64,000 bases of DNA from Deinococcus psychrotolerans (GTDB lineage Bacteria; Deinococcota; Deinococci; Deinococcales; Deinococcaceae): contig NZ_CP034183.1 in NCBI RefSeq assembly GCF_003860465.1, forward strand, positions 822,501-886,500, in the 5' to 3' direction. Shown piece by piece: positions 17,877 through 28,793 of the stretch. The translations under genes were made by a program, and so were the position numbers. The first letter of the stretch is position 1, and each line of letters starts with the position of its first letter. A model generated the notes under the pieces. The model had not been told where the DNA came from, made no database searches, and saw only the letters and a list, made by a program, of their open reading frames with translations.

Positions 17877-17911
17877 GCCCTGAGCATAGCGGCTGGCCCC
17901 GAAAGGCGAAA

Positions 17912-17951
17912 CAAAAGCCGCCACTTCCGGACTGGCAAGTGGCGGCTTTTG
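17912..17951. terminator. Terminator hairpin of tRNA-Glu(CTC)
   Basis: CAAAAGCCGCCACTT (17912-17926) pairs perfectly with 17937-17951 around a 10-nt loop. On the minus strand, the direction of the tRNA, the stem ends in TTTTGTTTC. It sits 4 nt past the tRNA CCA and just upstream of the deoC promoter. Confidence 0.85.
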
Positions 17952-17954
17952 TTG

Positions 17955-18029
17955 TGGTGACCCCAACGGGACTCGAACCCGTGTCTATACCGTGAGAGGG
18001 TACCATCCTGACCGCTAGACGATGGGGCC
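17955..18029 (-). tRNA. tRNA-Glu(CTC)
   Basis: The 75-nt cloverleaf starts GGCCCCATCG, has anticodon-loop CTCTCAC (anticodon CTC, codon GAG), T-loop GGTTCGAGTCC and an encoded CCA end. The acceptor stem GGCCCCA pairs with TGGGGTC. It reads on the minus strand with its own strong promoter at 18047-18075. Confidence 0.95.
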
Positions 18030-18046
18030 ACAGAGGAAGGCCGCTT

Positions 18047-18075
18047 AGTCTAAGTCAGCGGGCAGGGCTTGTCAA
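18047..18075 (-). promoter_or_regulatory. Promoter of tRNA-Glu(CTC)
   Basis: On the minus strand TTGACA (18075-18070, consensus) and TAGACT (18052-18047) are 17 nt apart, predicting a start about 10 nt before the mature tRNA. Confidence 0.85.
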
Positions 18076-18094
18076 TCTGCGGCGCTCTTGGATG

Positions 18095-18571
18095 TCAGGA
18101 ATGGCCGCCCACTTTGATGACCAACACCGGCAACCGCGATTTTTTCAGAACTTGCTCAGCCACCGAACCGACAAAGAAATGCTCGATGGTGCCCTGCTGA
18201 TGGCTGCCCACCACGATCAAATCCGCTCCCCAAGCTTGCGCGGCTTCCACCAGTGCCGAGGCGGGGTCGCCGCTGACGATCTCATGCGACTCGCCGACTT
18301 CAGTGAGCTTATCGAGGCGCGACTTGTCCACTTGGGTCAGGGTATTGATCAAGTCGGGCGAGGCCATCATCGGCACCAGACCCGCGCCCGAAATATCAGG
18401 CGTGGCGGCGGCGCGGACGTCCACCACATGAATCAGCAGCCGCTCAGCGCCGGGAAAGCGGGAGCGGGCCAGCAGCAGTGCGCCGTCCGAACTCGCTGAA
18501 AAGTCAATGCCGATGGCGACGCGGGCAAACGGTTGCGGCGTGGGTGTAGAAGCTGGCATCGGAGTGGTCAT
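18095..18571 (-). CDS. Universal stress protein, UspA family
   Basis: The 158-residue single-domain protein has the Usp pattern: VAIGIDFSASSDGALLLA at the start and the nucleotide-binding loop VVGSHQQGTIEHFFVGS (G-x2-G-x9-G-S) near residue 125, so it probably binds ATP. Partners are unknown. A TACGCT box (18578-18583) 6 nt before the ATG suggests a leaderless transcript. Confidence 0.9.
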   Translation of the reverse strand: MTTPMPASTPTPQPFARVAIGIDFSASSDGALLLARSRFPGAERLLIHVVDVRAAATPDISGAGLVPMMASPDLINTLTQVDKSRLDKLTEVGESHEIVSGDPASALVEAAQAWGADLIVVGSHQQGTIEHFFVGSVAEQVLKKSRLPVLVIKVGGHS

Positions 18572-18649
18572 GACTTAAGCGTAACTGGCCTTACAGAGTG
18601 CAGCGTGAAGTGAATACAAAGATGAAGAAAAGATTCAGCTGGCTTGAAT

Positions 18650-19204
18650 TCACTCCAAGTCGTCAAATTGGTGGAGCAGCGCGGCTTCGGCGTCGCCTTT
18701 GGGAGAGTGGTGACGCTCGACCAGTTCGGCCACCCGCTCCCGGCCCCCGGTGCGGCGCAGCAACTCGCCTCCGATGGCCGGATGCTGACCGCGCAGATAA
18801 AGTGCTCCAAACGGCAACTGCTGGGCGGCCCGTCCGGGCACCAAGCCCACCAGAACGCGCTCATGCACGCGGTAGGGCCGCAGCAATTTGCCGCTGTCGT
18901 GGAGCAGGGCCGCCGCGCTGAGTTCAGGACTGCTGTCAGGATAGGCGGCCAGCAGCGCTCCCGTGACGCGGCAAGCATGTTCGCGGTCACGGGCGTCCAT
19001 GCTGAGGTACAGCCGCGCTTCAGGCGGGGTCAGCAAGCTCAGCGCCCAAGCATCGTTCGGCTGGGCTTGGCTGGCGGTCAGGCTGCGCGAGAGCCGCTTG
19101 ACTTTGCCGGGCAATTTGCCGAGCTTGCTGCTGATTTTGCCGAAAAAACGCGTGGACACGCCGAGCAGTTTAGCGGCTTTGCCACTCCTTATCTTGTCCA
19201 GCAA
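18650..19204 (-). CDS. HD-domain protein (putative metal-dependent phosphohydrolase)
   Basis: The 184-residue product has a basic N-terminal third rich in Lys/Arg (KLGKLPGKVKRLSRSL) and an HD domain: H about 76 in REHACRV, the HD pair in ALLHDSGKL, a later QHPAIGGELL and ERHHSP. These are the metal ligands of HD/HDIG phosphohydrolases, acting on nucleotides or phosphodiesters. The start is uncertain: a TTG at 19204, with no clear RBS, next to the repeat cluster. Confidence 0.75.
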   Translation of the reverse strand: MLDKIRSGKAAKLLGVSTRFFGKISSKLGKLPGKVKRLSRSLTASQAQPNDAWALSLLTPPEARLYLSMDARDREHACRVTGALLAAYPDSSPELSAAALLHDSGKLLRPYRVHERVLVGLVPGRAAQQLPFGALYLRGQHPAIGGELLRRTGGRERVAELVERHHSPKGDAEAALLHQFDDLE

Positions 19205-19248
19205 ACCAAGTAGTGAGTGGCTGCCGGGCCTGCCTGCGTCTTGGGCAA

Positions 19249-19285
19249 AGCGGGAGGAGTAGCCCCATACGGGTGCTGCTCCCGA
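19249..19285 (+). repeat. Copy B1 of the dispersed hairpin repeat
   Basis: GGGAG (19249-19253) and CTCCC (19279-19283) flank GTAGCCCCATACGGGTGCTG. The core CCCCATACGGGTGC is identical to that at 11247-11260 but the flanking stem differs. Confidence 0.65.
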
Positions 19286-19318
19286 CGATACGCTTATCAG
19301 GACGTCTACTCGCTTCTT

Positions 19319-19351
19319 GGGCAGAACGGCACCCGTATGGGGCCTGCCCGC
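19319..19351 (-). repeat. Copy B2 of the dispersed hairpin repeat
   Basis: The reverse complement of this 33-nt block matches 11238-11270 at 32 of 33 positions, the single difference being one C/T. Its core is at 19329-19342. Confidence 0.75.
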
Positions 19352-19522
19352 TCCACCCTGTTCGAGTCAAATTCTTCAGGCCGTTGGGGAATACTTTTAA
19401 GCAGCGTTGAGCCGCCCCTTTGCTTGCTCAGCTTCTGTGCAGCTAAACTAAGCGCTAAGCTACTCCCCCTACTCTTTATTCTTCCGCCCCCTTGCGGGCG
19501 ACCTGCACGCCGAGGCCACACT

Positions 19523-20803
19523 GTGAATGACCATCTGGGCACCGAAACTTTGCCCTTCCACGAACTTCAACAAAAGATCTTGCCAGAACTGCACTTGATT
19601 GCTGCTCAGGCGGGCATTGAAAATTACCGCAAACTCAAAAAAGACGCGCTGTCGCTGGCCATCATGGAGCGCCAAGCCGAGCGCGAGGGCCAGACACTGG
19701 CACGCGGCTACCTCGAGATCAGTCCCGACGGCTACGGCTTTTTGCAGGGCGACTTGCTCGATCCCTCCTCACGCACGGTGCTGATTACGGCGGGCATCAT
19801 CAAGCAGTTTCTGCTGCGCAGCGGCGACGAGGTGATTGGCCGCGCCCGCCGCCCCCGCGAAAACGAGCGCTACGGCTCGCTGATTCAGGTCGAAGCCGTC
19901 AACAATCTCTCGCCCGAGACCGCCAAGCTGCGCCCGCGTTTTGACGACTTGACTCCGACGTTTCCCGACCAGCAACTGGTCTTGGAAGAACCCGGCGTGG
20001 CCGACAGCGTCAGCTTGCGGGTGGTGGATTTGCTGGTGCCGATTGGGCGCGGCCAGCGGGCACTCATCGTCGCGCCGCCCAAAGCGGGCAAGACCACCCT
20101 GCTCAAAAAAATCGCCAACTCGATTACCCGCAATTACCCTGATGTCACGGTAATCGTGCTGCTGGTCGACGAGCGCCCCGAAGAAGTCACCGACTTCCGC
20201 GAGAGTGTGCAGGGCGCACAGGTGATCGCCTCGACGTTTGATGAGCCGCCGCAGCACCACATCCGGGTGGCCGAGTTCGTGCATGAACGCGCCCGCCGCT
20301 TGGTGGAAGACGGCGGCCACGTGGTGATCTTGCTCGACTCGATTACCCGCCTCGCCCGCGCCAACAACCTGGTCACGCCGCCCACCGGACGCACGCTCTC
20401 AGGCGGCCTGGATTCCAACGCTCTGCACTGGCCCAAGCGGTTTCTGGGCGCGGCCCGCAACATCCGCGAAGGCGGCAGCCTCACCATTTTGGCTACGGCG
20501 TTGGTCGAAACCGGCTCACGCATGGACGACGTGATTTTTGAAGAATTCAAAGGCACCGGCAACGCCGAACTGGTGCTCAGCCGCCGTTTGGAAGAGCGCC
20601 GCATTTTTCCGGCCATGGACATCACCAAGTCGTCCACCCGCCGCGACGAGCTGCTGCTCGACCCCGCCGTGCTCAACAAAATGTGGCTGCTGCGAAAAGT
20701 CATTTCGGATATGGATCCCGCCGACGCCATGGAAATGCTGCTCTCACGGATGGGAAAAACCCGCAACAATCAGGAATTCTTGGCAACGTTGGGCGGCGGC
20801 TGA
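19523..20803 (+). CDS. rho: Transcription termination factor Rho
   Basis: The 426-residue hexameric helicase terminates untranslated transcripts. Order of parts: N-terminal helical bundle (residues 10-55), cold-shock-like RNA-binding domain with SPDGYGFLQ (68-76), Walker [14 protein letters not shown] (184-196), Walker [15 protein letters not shown] and the R-loop/Q-loop region through [13 protein letters not shown] sequence. I chose the GTG at 19523 ([15 protein letters not shown]); there is no clear RBS. The in-frame extension to 19217 runs through the repeat cluster and is not protein. There is no long insertion in the N-terminal region, unlike actinobacterial Rho. Confidence 0.95.
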   Translation: MNDHLGTETLPFHELQQKILPELHLIAAQAGIENYRKLKKDALSLAIMERQAEREGQTLARGYLEISPDGYGFLQGDLLDPSSRTVLITAGIIKQFLLRSGDEVIGRARRPRENERYGSLIQVEAVNNLSPETAKLRPRFDDLTPTFPDQQLVLEEPGVADSVSLRVVDLLVPIGRGQRALIVAPPKAGKTTLLKKIANSITRNYPDVTVIVLLVDERPEEVTDFRESVQGAQVIASTFDEPPQHHIRVAEFVHERARRLVEDGGHVVILLDSITRLARANNLVTPPTGRTLSGGLDSNALHWPKRFLGAARNIREGGSLTILATALVETGSRMDDVIFEEFKGTGNAELVLSRRLEERRIFPAMDITKSSTRRDELLLDPAVLNKMWLLRKVISDMDPADAMEMLLSRMGKTRNNQEFLATLGGG

Positions 20804-20866
20804 GCGAATCGAGCACCTGAGCTCCTCAGTCCACTCAGCATGCTGTGAACTTTGACTCTTTTGATC

Positions 20867-20896
20867 TTGAATGATTTAAACGGGTGCTGTTAAACT
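20867..20896 (+). promoter_or_regulatory. Promoter of the M23 endopeptidase gene
   Basis: TTGAAT (20867-20872) and TAAACT (20891-20896) are 18 nt apart. Transcription would start near 20903, 60 nt before the proposed TTG start. Confidence 0.6.
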
Positions 20897-20962
20897 GGCT
20901 CTATCTTGATTTTGTTCGGTTATTTCAAATGTTTTGCTCACGTCAAGGTCTTTGGGGGCGCA

Positions 20963-22468
20963 TTGCGGCACGCCGTTCCAGTTCGACAAACCAAAACCCA
21001 GCTCAAGGCGGCGCTGCTGGGCTTAGCTTTGTTGGGAGCGGCTCAAGCGGCCAAACCGCCGTTTCCCTTCCTTGCTGGTGCGCCGCTGGCCGATCCGCTG
21101 AATTTGACGCAGCTCAAAGGGACACACGTGCCGCTGGCGTTCTTGACCCCGAGACGGGCCGCCCTGCCCACTGGCCCCAGCAGCGCTCTTGTGATCGCCC
21201 AGTCTCGTGAGCGGCCGGGGCAGATCGCTGAGCGCTACGGGGTAGGCATGAGCGCCCTCAAGGTGCTCAGAGGCGGCGCTGAGCAAACGCCCTCAGGCCT
21301 GCCGCTCCGTGCCGGTCAAGTGGTGCGGGTGGCCTTGCCGCCCACCTTGCCCGTGAGCCGCCGGCCCAGCAGCATCAAAACGGTGACGGTGGCTTACGGA
21401 GACACCCTCAGCCATTTGATGCAGCGCTCCAATCTCTCGGAGCGCGAACTGATCAGTGCCAACCTCGAACTCGGCAGCCTCGATAAACTGGCCGTCGGAA
21501 CCCGGCTCAACATTCCCACCGCCGAGACGGGCCTGCTGATCCGCATCAAGCCCGGCCAGACGGCGGCGGATTTGATTGCGGCTTACCACGCCGCGCCGCT
21601 GGCCGTAGCCCGCGCCAACGCCATCAAACTGCCCACCGAACTCAGCGTCGGTGACGAGCTGCTGCTGCCGGGCATTTACGCCGACTCACTGCACGAAGAG
21701 CTGCTCGCCCGCCGCCTGAGGGCCATTCAGCAGGCCAAAGCCGCCGTACTGCTGGCCCAGTATCAGCAGTTCGAAGCGTGGAAGGCTGCCCGCTTGGCCG
21801 AGCGCCAGCGCCGATTTGACGCTTACCAAGCGTGGCTGAAAAGTCCTGAGCGCCTCGCGCTGATCGCCAAGTACCAGCGCCAAGCCCAGTACGACGCTTG
21901 GACGGCCCAGCAAGCCGCTGAGGCGGCAGCCAAAGAAGCCGAGTACCAAGCCTTCCTCGCTCAGCAAGCCGCCGAGGACGCGACCAGAACACAGCAGATC
22001 AAAACCCAGATGCTTGATTTGGCCAGCAGCGATCCGCGCCCGCAGATGCAGGCCGCGCTGAGTGCCGAGCAAAATGCTCCCGATTTGCATCTCCGCTGGC
22101 CGCTCGAACACCCACGCCTGACCAGCCGCTTCGGTGAGGAAGACATTGAGTTTCACGTCGAGCAGTTTCACGGCGGCCTCGACATGGTCGAACCCACCGG
22201 CACGCCGATTTATGCCGCCCAAGCCGGTGAAGTCACCAAAAGTGGCGAGGGCGCTTACGGCATCAATGTTTACACCGTCGACGCTGATCTCAACCTCACC
22301 ATCATCTACGGCCACCTCAATCAGACAGCGGTGGAGATTGGGCAGAGCGTCAAGCAGGGTGACCTCATCGGCTACGTGGGCTGCACCGGCGAATGCACCG
22401 GGCCGCACCTGCACTTCGAGCTGCGACTGGGCGGCACGCCGGTTGATCCGCTGGCATTTTTGCCTTAA
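20963..22468 (+). CDS. Secreted LysM-M23 peptidoglycan endopeptidase
   Basis: The 501-residue protein has a signal peptide ([17 protein letters not shown]), up to three LysM-like peptidoglycan-binding repeats (around residues 75-120, 135-180 and 190-235, e.g. [13 protein letters not shown]), an Ala/Gln/Arg-rich coiled coil of about 110 residues, and a C-terminal M23 metallopeptidase domain with zinc ligands in [14 protein letters not shown] and HLHFELR. It should cut cell-wall cross-links, or be an EnvC-like amidase activator; the H...D and HxH motifs appear intact, favouring catalysis. The start is a TTG at 20963 with GGGGG upstream. A TTG at 20906 is the alternative. Confidence 0.85.
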   Translation: MRHAVPVRQTKTQLKAALLGLALLGAAQAAKPPFPFLAGAPLADPLNLTQLKGTHVPLAFLTPRRAALPTGPSSALVIAQSRERPGQIAERYGVGMSALKVLRGGAEQTPSGLPLRAGQVVRVALPPTLPVSRRPSSIKTVTVAYGDTLSHLMQRSNLSERELISANLELGSLDKLAVGTRLNIPTAETGLLIRIKPGQTAADLIAAYHAAPLAVARANAIKLPTELSVGDELLLPGIYADSLHEELLARRLRAIQQAKAAVLLAQYQQFEAWKAARLAERQRRFDAYQAWLKSPERLALIAKYQRQAQYDAWTAQQAAEAAAKEAEYQAFLAQQAAEDATRTQQIKTQMLDLASSDPRPQMQAALSAEQNAPDLHLRWPLEHPRLTSRFGEEDIEFHVEQFHGGLDMVEPTGTPIYAAQAGEVTKSGEGAYGINVYTVDADLNLTIIYGHLNQTAVEIGQSVKQGDLIGYVGCTGECTGPHLHFELRLGGTPVDPLAFLP

Positions 22469-22486
22469 CCTACTGGTCAAAAAGTG

Positions 22487-22543
22487 CCCAAACTGGCTCC
22501 CCCACTGCCTGCCTTCTGGCCCTAGCGAGGGAGCCAGTTTGGG
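22487..22543. terminator. Perfect 15-bp hairpin between M23 gene and pdxS
   Basis: CCCAAACTGGCTCCC (22487-22501) is the exact reverse complement of 22529-22543, with a 27-nt loop. There is no U-tract. The right arm ends 2 nt before the pdxS -10 box (22546-22551). Confidence 0.6.
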
Positions 22544-22557
22544 ACTATGCTCGTGCC

Positions 22558-23475
22558 ATGACTGACCAACATTCACAGACGCAGCAAGGCACCCCTGAAA
22601 TCAAGTTCGGCTTCGCTGAGATGTTCAAAGGCGGCGTGATCATGGACGTGGTGACGCCCGAGCACGCCCGCATCGCCGAAGCTGCCGGAGCCACCGCCGT
22701 GATGGCCCTTGAGCGCGTGCCCGCCGACATCCGCAAGGACGGCGGCGTGGCCCGCATGAGCGATCCCAGCATGATCAAAGAGATCATCGCCGCGGTGACC
22801 ATTCCGGTGATGGCCAAAGCCCGCATCGGGCACTTTGTGGAAGCCCAGATTTTGCAGTCGCTCGGGGTGGATTTCATCGACGAATCCGAAGTGCTGACCC
22901 CCGCCGACGAGAGCTACCACATTGAAAAAAGCAAATTCAACGTGCCGTTTGTCTGCGGAGCCAAAAACTTGGGCGAAGCGCTCAGACGAATCGGTGAGGG
23001 AGCCAGCATGATCCGCACCAAAGGCGAAGCCGGTACCGGCAACGTGGTGGAAGCGGTGCGGCACGCCCGAAATATCTTAGGCGAGATTCGCGGCATTCAG
23101 GCCCGCCCCAGCGAGGAACTGATGTCGGTGGCCCGCGACCTCCAAGCGCCTTACCACTTGGTGCAGTATGTCCACCAGTACGGCAAGCTGCCGGTGGTCA
23201 ACTTCGCGGCGGGCGGTATCGCGACGCCTGCCGACGCGGCGCTGATGATGCAGCTCGGCTTAGACGGGGTATTCGTCGGCAGCGGCATCTTCAAGAGCGG
23301 CGGCGGAGACCTCGCCCAAATTGAAAAGCGTGCCCGCGCCATCGTCAAGGCTGTAACCCACTTCGACAACCCCGATATTCTGGCCGAGGTCAGCGAGAAT
23401 CTGGGCTTGCCGATGACCGGCATCAATATCGATTCGCTGATTCCCGAAGAAAGACTGGCCAGCCGGGGTTGGTAA
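22558..23475 (+). CDS. pdxS: Pyridoxal 5'-phosphate synthase subunit PdxS
   Basis: The 305-residue PdxS makes PLP from ribose-5-phosphate, glyceraldehyde-3-phosphate and ammonia supplied by PdxT. The family sequence is highly conserved: [39 protein letters not shown], the catalytic lysine in [10 protein letters not shown], and [10 protein letters not shown]. It assembles as a dodecamer. A TATGCT -10 box at 22546-22551, 6 nt before the ATG, implies a leaderless transcript. pdxT follows after 128 nt. Confidence 0.97.
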   Translation: MTDQHSQTQQGTPEIKFGFAEMFKGGVIMDVVTPEHARIAEAAGATAVMALERVPADIRKDGGVARMSDPSMIKEIIAAVTIPVMAKARIGHFVEAQILQSLGVDFIDESEVLTPADESYHIEKSKFNVPFVCGAKNLGEALRRIGEGASMIRTKGEAGTGNVVEAVRHARNILGEIRGIQARPSEELMSVARDLQAPYHLVQYVHQYGKLPVVNFAAGGIATPADAALMMQLGLDGVFVGSGIFKSGGGDLAQIEKRARAIVKAVTHFDNPDILAEVSENLGLPMTGINIDSLIPEERLASRGW

Positions 23476-23603
23476 GACCTCGTTTCTACCGAGTATGACT
23501 GTTGGGGGCAGGCCGCCGCGCCTTGCTCCCAGTTTCTTCATTGAGCTTGATCTCAGCTATGAACCAGCAGCCACACCCGAACAGCAATTACTCTGGAGCC
23601 TGA

Positions 23604-24221
23604 ATGAACTCACCACCCACCGTCGGCGTCCTGGCCCTTCAGGGGGCTTTCCGCGAACACAAGCGCCTGCTCCAGACCTTCGGCGCACACGTCACCGAAG
23701 TCCGGCTGCCGCATCAACTCGGGGGGCTGTCTGGTCTGATTTTACCGGGCGGCGAAAGCACCACCATCGGCAATTTGATGGTGGAATACGGCCTTATCAG
23801 CGCTATTCAGGAGTTTCACGCGGCGGGCGGAGCCATCTTCGGCACCTGCGCGGGAGCCATTTTGCTGGCCCGCACCATTCACGGCACGCCGCCGCAGTTT
23901 GGAGAGCAGCCCAGCCTCGATTTGATGGACATCACCGTGCAGCGCAACGCCTTTGGCCGTCAGGTGGATTCGTTCCGCACTCCTCTGGACGTCTCGGGGT
24001 TTGAAACGCCGTTTCCCGCCGTCTTTATCCGCGCTCCCGTCATCGCGGCGGTGGGAGAGGGCGTCGAAGTGCTGGCCCGTCACCAAGACCAGATCGTGCT
24101 GGCCCGCCAAGGCAATTTGCTGGCCGGAAGCTTTCACCCCGAACTGACCGGAGACGCCCGCATCCATGAACTGTTTTTGAACATGAACCGGAGCGCTCAA
24201 GCGGTGGGGAGCGGACTTTAG
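23604..24221 (+). CDS. pdxT: Pyridoxal 5'-phosphate synthase glutaminase subunit PdxT
   Basis: The 205-residue class I glutamine amidotransferase releases ammonia from glutamine for PdxS. The nucleophile is C82 in IFGTCAGAILLA. The oxyanion strand LILPGGESTTIG is at residues 45-56, and the His-Glu pair is in SFHPEL near the C-terminus. It lies downstream of pdxS on the same strand, the usual order. Confidence 0.96.
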   Translation: MNSPPTVGVLALQGAFREHKRLLQTFGAHVTEVRLPHQLGGLSGLILPGGESTTIGNLMVEYGLISAIQEFHAAGGAIFGTCAGAILLARTIHGTPPQFGEQPSLDLMDITVQRNAFGRQVDSFRTPLDVSGFETPFPAVFIRAPVIAAVGEGVEVLARHQDQIVLARQGNLLAGSFHPELTGDARIHELFLNMNRSAQAVGSGL

Positions 24222-24305
24222 AGCACCTACACGCAACATTCAAGAACTGGGGGAGCGGGCATATTAGCGGTATTCGCGCCTCGCCGCTGCGCTATCTTCC
24301 TGGGT

Positions 24306-25037
24306 GTGCGCCCGCCTCCCATCATCACCGAAACGTTCAGCTCAGGGACGCGCACTCTCCGCTACACCCGTCAGGGCGCGGGGCCGCCGATCATTCTCAT
24401 TCATGGTCTGAGCGGTTCGGGGCGCTGGTGGCGCTTCAATGCACCTGCGCTGGCCGCCTCCCACGAAGTCCTGACTTTAGAACTGCTCGGCGGAGTCGGC
24501 GTGCAGGAAGCGGCCCGGCTGATCGGCGCGTGGATGGAGCAGCTCGATTTGCCGCCGTGTGCCGTACTGGGACATAGCATGGGCGGCCAAATTGCGCTGT
24601 ACGTGGCAGCGGCCTCACCCCAGCGGGTCAGTCGCCTGATTTTGGCCTGCGCCAGCGGTCTTCTTCACGCGGCTTGGTGGAAAGTGGCGCTCAACTTGCC
24701 GCGTGCGGGCTTTTCAGGTCGTCCCCGCTTTATGCCGGTGGTGCTGCGCGATTCACTCAGAACCGGCCTGCCCAATCTCTACCGCTCAGCCCGCGATTTG
24801 CTGCGCGACGATGTGGAAGCGCTGCTGCCAACCATTCAGGTGCCCACCTTGGTCATCTGGGGCTCGCGTGATCCGCTGGTACCGCCGCACCTCGGCCAGT
24901 TGCTGGCCCAGCGCCTGCCTAATGCCCGGTACACCGAAATTGCCCACGCCGGACATGTGGTGATGGTCGATCAGCCTGCCGCCTTTAACCGCGCCGTGAT
25001 CGGCTTCCTGGCTCAGCCACTGGCCGGAGAGACATGA
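24306..25037 (+). CDS. Alpha/beta hydrolase
   Basis: The 243-residue protein has the fold's landmarks: oxyanion motif IILIHGLSGSGRWW, nucleophile serine in VLGHSMGGQIA, acid in WGSRDPLVPP and histidine in AHAGHVVMVDQP. The substrate cannot be inferred. The GTG at 24306 has TATCTT (24293-24298) 7 nt upstream, consistent with leaderless transcription. Its TGA overlaps the next hydrolase's ATG (ATGA, 25034-25037), so the two are made together. Confidence 0.88.
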   Translation: MRPPPIITETFSSGTRTLRYTRQGAGPPIILIHGLSGSGRWWRFNAPALAASHEVLTLELLGGVGVQEAARLIGAWMEQLDLPPCAVLGHSMGGQIALYVAAASPQRVSRLILACASGLLHAAWWKVALNLPRAGFSGRPRFMPVVLRDSLRTGLPNLYRSARDLLRDDVEALLPTIQVPTLVIWGSRDPLVPPHLGQLLAQRLPNARYTEIAHAGHVVMVDQPAAFNRAVIGFLAQPLAGET

Positions 25038-25816
25038 ACGATACGGCTCAGGACCCCACCCAAAAAGGCCGTTCTCATTTCACCACCATTCGCGGTCTGC
25101 GCACCCACGCCCGCGTCTACGGAGACGGCCACAAAGAAGCCATAGTGGTGATTCCCGGACTCGGCTGCGCGGCGTGGATGTACCGCCGCATCGCCCGCAC
25201 CTTGTCGCGCTGGCGGCAGGTCTGGGTGTATGACCCGCCGGGGCACGGCTTCTCTGCGGGGACGCTGGCTTATCCGGCACACATCGGGCAGCTCACCGAT
25301 CATCTGGCGTTGTGGATACAGGCCAACCGGCTGGCGGGTTCGCCGCTGCTGGGGCACTCGCTGGGCGGCGAGGTCATCATTGATCTGGCGGTGCGCTATC
25401 CGCAGTTGGCCGGCCCGCTGATCGCCTGCGCTCCGACCGGCATTCCTGAAAACCCCAACGTGGCGGCGCAGATTATTCGGCTGACTCTAGACTTGCCGCG
25501 TGAGCGGGTGGGCCTGTGGCCTTACGGCTTGGCCTCGTATGTCCGCACCGGCCCGCTGCGCTTTTATCAATTGGCCCAAGATCAGTACAACCATGACACC
25601 GGCCCACTGTTGCCGCTGGTCAAGTCGCCTGTTTTGGTGATCAATGGCACCGCCGACCCGGTGATTCGGCTGTGGACGCTCCTCGAAATGGCCCGCAGCA
25701 TTCCCGGTGCCCGCACGGTGGAAGTCGCAGGCGGCACCCACGCCCTGACCGACTCGCGCCCGATCGAAGTGGCCATGCACACGCTCGACTTTTTGGAAGA
25801 CTTGGCAGGACGCTAG
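25034..25816 (+). CDS. Alpha/beta hydrolase, second of a coupled pair
   Basis: The 260-residue protein has VVIPGLGCAAWMYRRIA (oxyanion loop), YDPPGHGFS, nucleophile serine in LLGHSLGGEVI, acid in INGTADPVIRL and histidine in AGGTHALTDS. It resembles its upstream neighbour in architecture but not closely in sequence, so the pair is not a recent duplication. A paired expression suggests successive steps on one ester or lactone substrate, which is a guess. Confidence 0.87.
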   Translation: MNDTAQDPTQKGRSHFTTIRGLRTHARVYGDGHKEAIVVIPGLGCAAWMYRRIARTLSRWRQVWVYDPPGHGFSAGTLAYPAHIGQLTDHLALWIQANRLAGSPLLGHSLGGEVIIDLAVRYPQLAGPLIACAPTGIPENPNVAAQIIRLTLDLPRERVGLWPYGLASYVRTGPLRFYQLAQDQYNHDTGPLLPLVKSPVLVINGTADPVIRLWTLLEMARSIPGARTVEVAGGTHALTDSRPIEVAMHTLDFLEDLAGR

Positions 25817-25824
25817 GTCAAGGT

Positions 25825-25857
25825 GGGGGGAGCTGTTGAAGGCCAACAGCCGTCCCC
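25825..25857. terminator. Hairpin between convergent hydrolase and GH13 genes
   Basis: GCTGTTG (25832-25838) pairs with CAACAGC (25844-25850), extended by GGGG (25825-25828) with CCCC (25854-25857). No U-tract is present. Confidence 0.5.
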
Positions 25858-25869
25858 AAACTTCGCTTC

Positions 25870-27309
<1,440 letters not shown>

Positions 27310-27319
27310 GGAGGTGAGT

Positions 27320-28714
27320 TTACCCGTTTGGAACGTCGGCGGGCGCACAGGCGGCTAGATGAGCCAGCAAAAAGGCCCGCGCTTCATCCGGCGTTGCTAC
27401 ATCGCCCAGCGCGGCGGCTTCGGCCAGCGCCCGCACAGCCCGGCCCACAGCTGGCCCCGCTTCCAAGTTCAGCAGCTTCATGATTTCGCGCCCGGTCAGC
27501 AGCGCCGCGGGGGCGGGCGGCTGCTCTTCGAGGGCGGCCAGTATGCGCTCAAAGCCGACTTGATAAGCGTAGCGGGTGGCGGGCGTACTCTGCGGCCCGC
27601 GTGAAGCTTCACGGTCAGCCAGCATCAGCCAAAGCAAATCGGGCAGCACGTCGCGGCGGCGGTGAACGAAGCGCCTCGCCTCGCGCTCATTGGCAGGCAG
27701 GTGAACCATGTGCGCGTGAATCATCGCCCTGACCCGCTCGACAAGGGCGCGGGGCTGCTTGAGGCGCTCCAAGCGGTGTGCTGCCAGATTCGCGCCCAGC
27801 TCGGCGTGGCCGTAGTAAGTGCTTCGCCCGGTTTCTGGATGAGTGCCTTTGGTGCGCGGCTTGCCGATGTCGTGAAGCAGGGTGGCCCAGCGCAGCGCCA
27901 AATCAGCGCTGGGGAAACGGGTGAGAAGTTGGTGGAGCGCTTCAATGTTGTGATCGAGCACGTCGAGGTGGTGAAAGCCGCCCTGTGTGAGGCCCGCGCC
28001 CTCCAGCAGCTCCGGCAGGTAGAGTTCCAGCAAGCCGAGTTCACGCAACAGCAGCACCCCGGCAGCGGCCTCAGCGCTGAGCATCAGGGCGTTGAGTTCG
28101 GCACCGATCCGCTCGGCGGCGGGCAGTGGCAGGGCCGGGTCTCGGGCGAGGCGCTGCACGGCGGCTTTGGTCTGCGCCTCTAGAGCAAACCCCAGCGTGG
28201 TGGCCAGCCGCGCCGCCCGCAGCAGCCGCAAAGGGTCTTCGCGCAGGTTCTGCTCGCTGACCATCTTCAAGCTGCGCCGCTTAAGATCTCGCAGCCCACC
28301 TGTGGGATCGCTGATTTGCCCATTCTCGTGAATCGCCAGCGCATTGACGGTGAAATCGCGCCGCAACAGCTCGCTTTCCAGATCGGCAGGCAGCGGCACG
28401 AAGTCGTGCTGCACGCCGTCAACGACAGCCCGCCAGTATTGGCGCTGCTCATCGAGGGCAAAGACCGCGCCGCGCTTTGCAGCGACTGGATTTGTGGTGG
28501 CTGGGTTTGTAGTGGCTGAATTTGCGGCGATTGAGTTTTCAACGAATAAGCTTGCGGCAATGAAGCGGGCCGCTGCTGCCGGATCGGGCGCGGCCCAGTC
28601 GTAGTCCTTTGGCACTGCGCCGCGCAGCAAGTCGCGGGCCGCGCCGCCGACCAGCACGGCAGCCGGCGGAAAAGTAGGCCAGTGGAGGGCAGAAGATTTA
28701 GGGCGGCGCAGCAT
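27320..28714 (-). CDS. cca: tRNA nucleotidyltransferase / poly(A) polymerase family protein with HD domain
   Basis: The 464-residue class II nucleotidyltransferase has the head motif [13 protein letters not shown] with catalytic carboxylates [26 protein letters not shown] and a C-terminal HD domain ([26 protein letters not shown]). It builds or repairs the tRNA 3' CCA. In D. radiodurans separate CC-adding and A-adding enzymes exist, so this may be only one of the two; I cannot tell which. Between the head motifs a low-complexity insert with 5-residue repeats ([20 protein letters not shown]) interrupts the fold. A TATTAT box lies 13 nt before the ATG. Confidence 0.88.
   Translation of the reverse strand: MLRRPKSSALHWPTFPPAAVLVGGAARDLLRGAVPKDYDWAAPDPAAAARFIAASLFVENSIAANSATTNPATTNPVAAKRGAVFALDEQRQYWRAVVDGVQHDFVPLPADLESELLRRDFTVNALAIHENGQISDPTGGLRDLKRRSLKMVSEQNLREDPLRLLRAARLATTLGFALEAQTKAAVQRLARDPALPLPAAERIGAELNALMLSAEAAAGVLLLRELGLLELYLPELLEGAGLTQGGFHHLDVLDHNIEALHQLLTRFPSADLALRWATLLHDIGKPRTKGTHPETGRSTYYGHAELGANLAAHRLERLKQPRALVERVRAMIHAHMVHLPANEREARRFVHRRRDVLPDLLWLMLADREASRGPQSTPATRYAYQVGFERILAALEEQPPAPAALLTGREIMKLLNLEAGPAVGRAVRALAEAAALGDVATPDEARAFLLAHLAACAPADVPNG
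28486..28545 (+). repeat. Degenerate 15-bp tandem repeat inside the tRNA nucleotidyltransferase gene
   Basis: Four 15-nt units (28486, 28501, 28516, 28531) related to CTGGRTTTGTRGTGG. The first two match at 13 of 15 positions and later ones decay. They encode the 5-residue repeat in the head domain on the minus strand and keep the frame. Confidence 0.7.
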
Positions 28715-28754
28715 CTGATCTTCAGCATAATACTTACGCTCTGGCAGCCAAAGC

Positions 28755-28783
28755 TAGACAAAGCGCAAAGCGGATGCTAGGCT
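28755..28783 (+). promoter_or_regulatory. Promoter of tRNA-Ala
   Basis: TAGACA (28755-28760) and TAGGCT (28778-28783) with a 17-nt spacer, predicting a start about 4 nt before the mature tRNA. Confidence 0.7.
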
Positions 28784-28793
28784 GCTTTGCGCT

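Larger units (their letters stand above)
19205..19522 (+). repeat. Repeat cluster and leader region upstream of rho
   Basis: No gene is seen in these 318 nt, although a frame in phase with rho stays open. The left part holds two copies of the CCCCATACGGGTGC core in inverted orientation (19263-19276 and 19329-19342), each inside its own hairpin. The right part, 19352-19522, has pyrimidine-rich runs near 19455-19495 and a small GC hairpin near 19487-19502. Such pyrimidine-rich, C-rich RNA is compatible with rut-like autoregulation of rho, but this is inference. Confidence 0.6.

Noticed and set aside
23495..24004. 169-codon plus-strand frame starting before pdxT
   Set aside because: It runs into pdxT in another frame with no stop before it; the region upstream of the pdxT ATG is too short and unconserved to be a gene.
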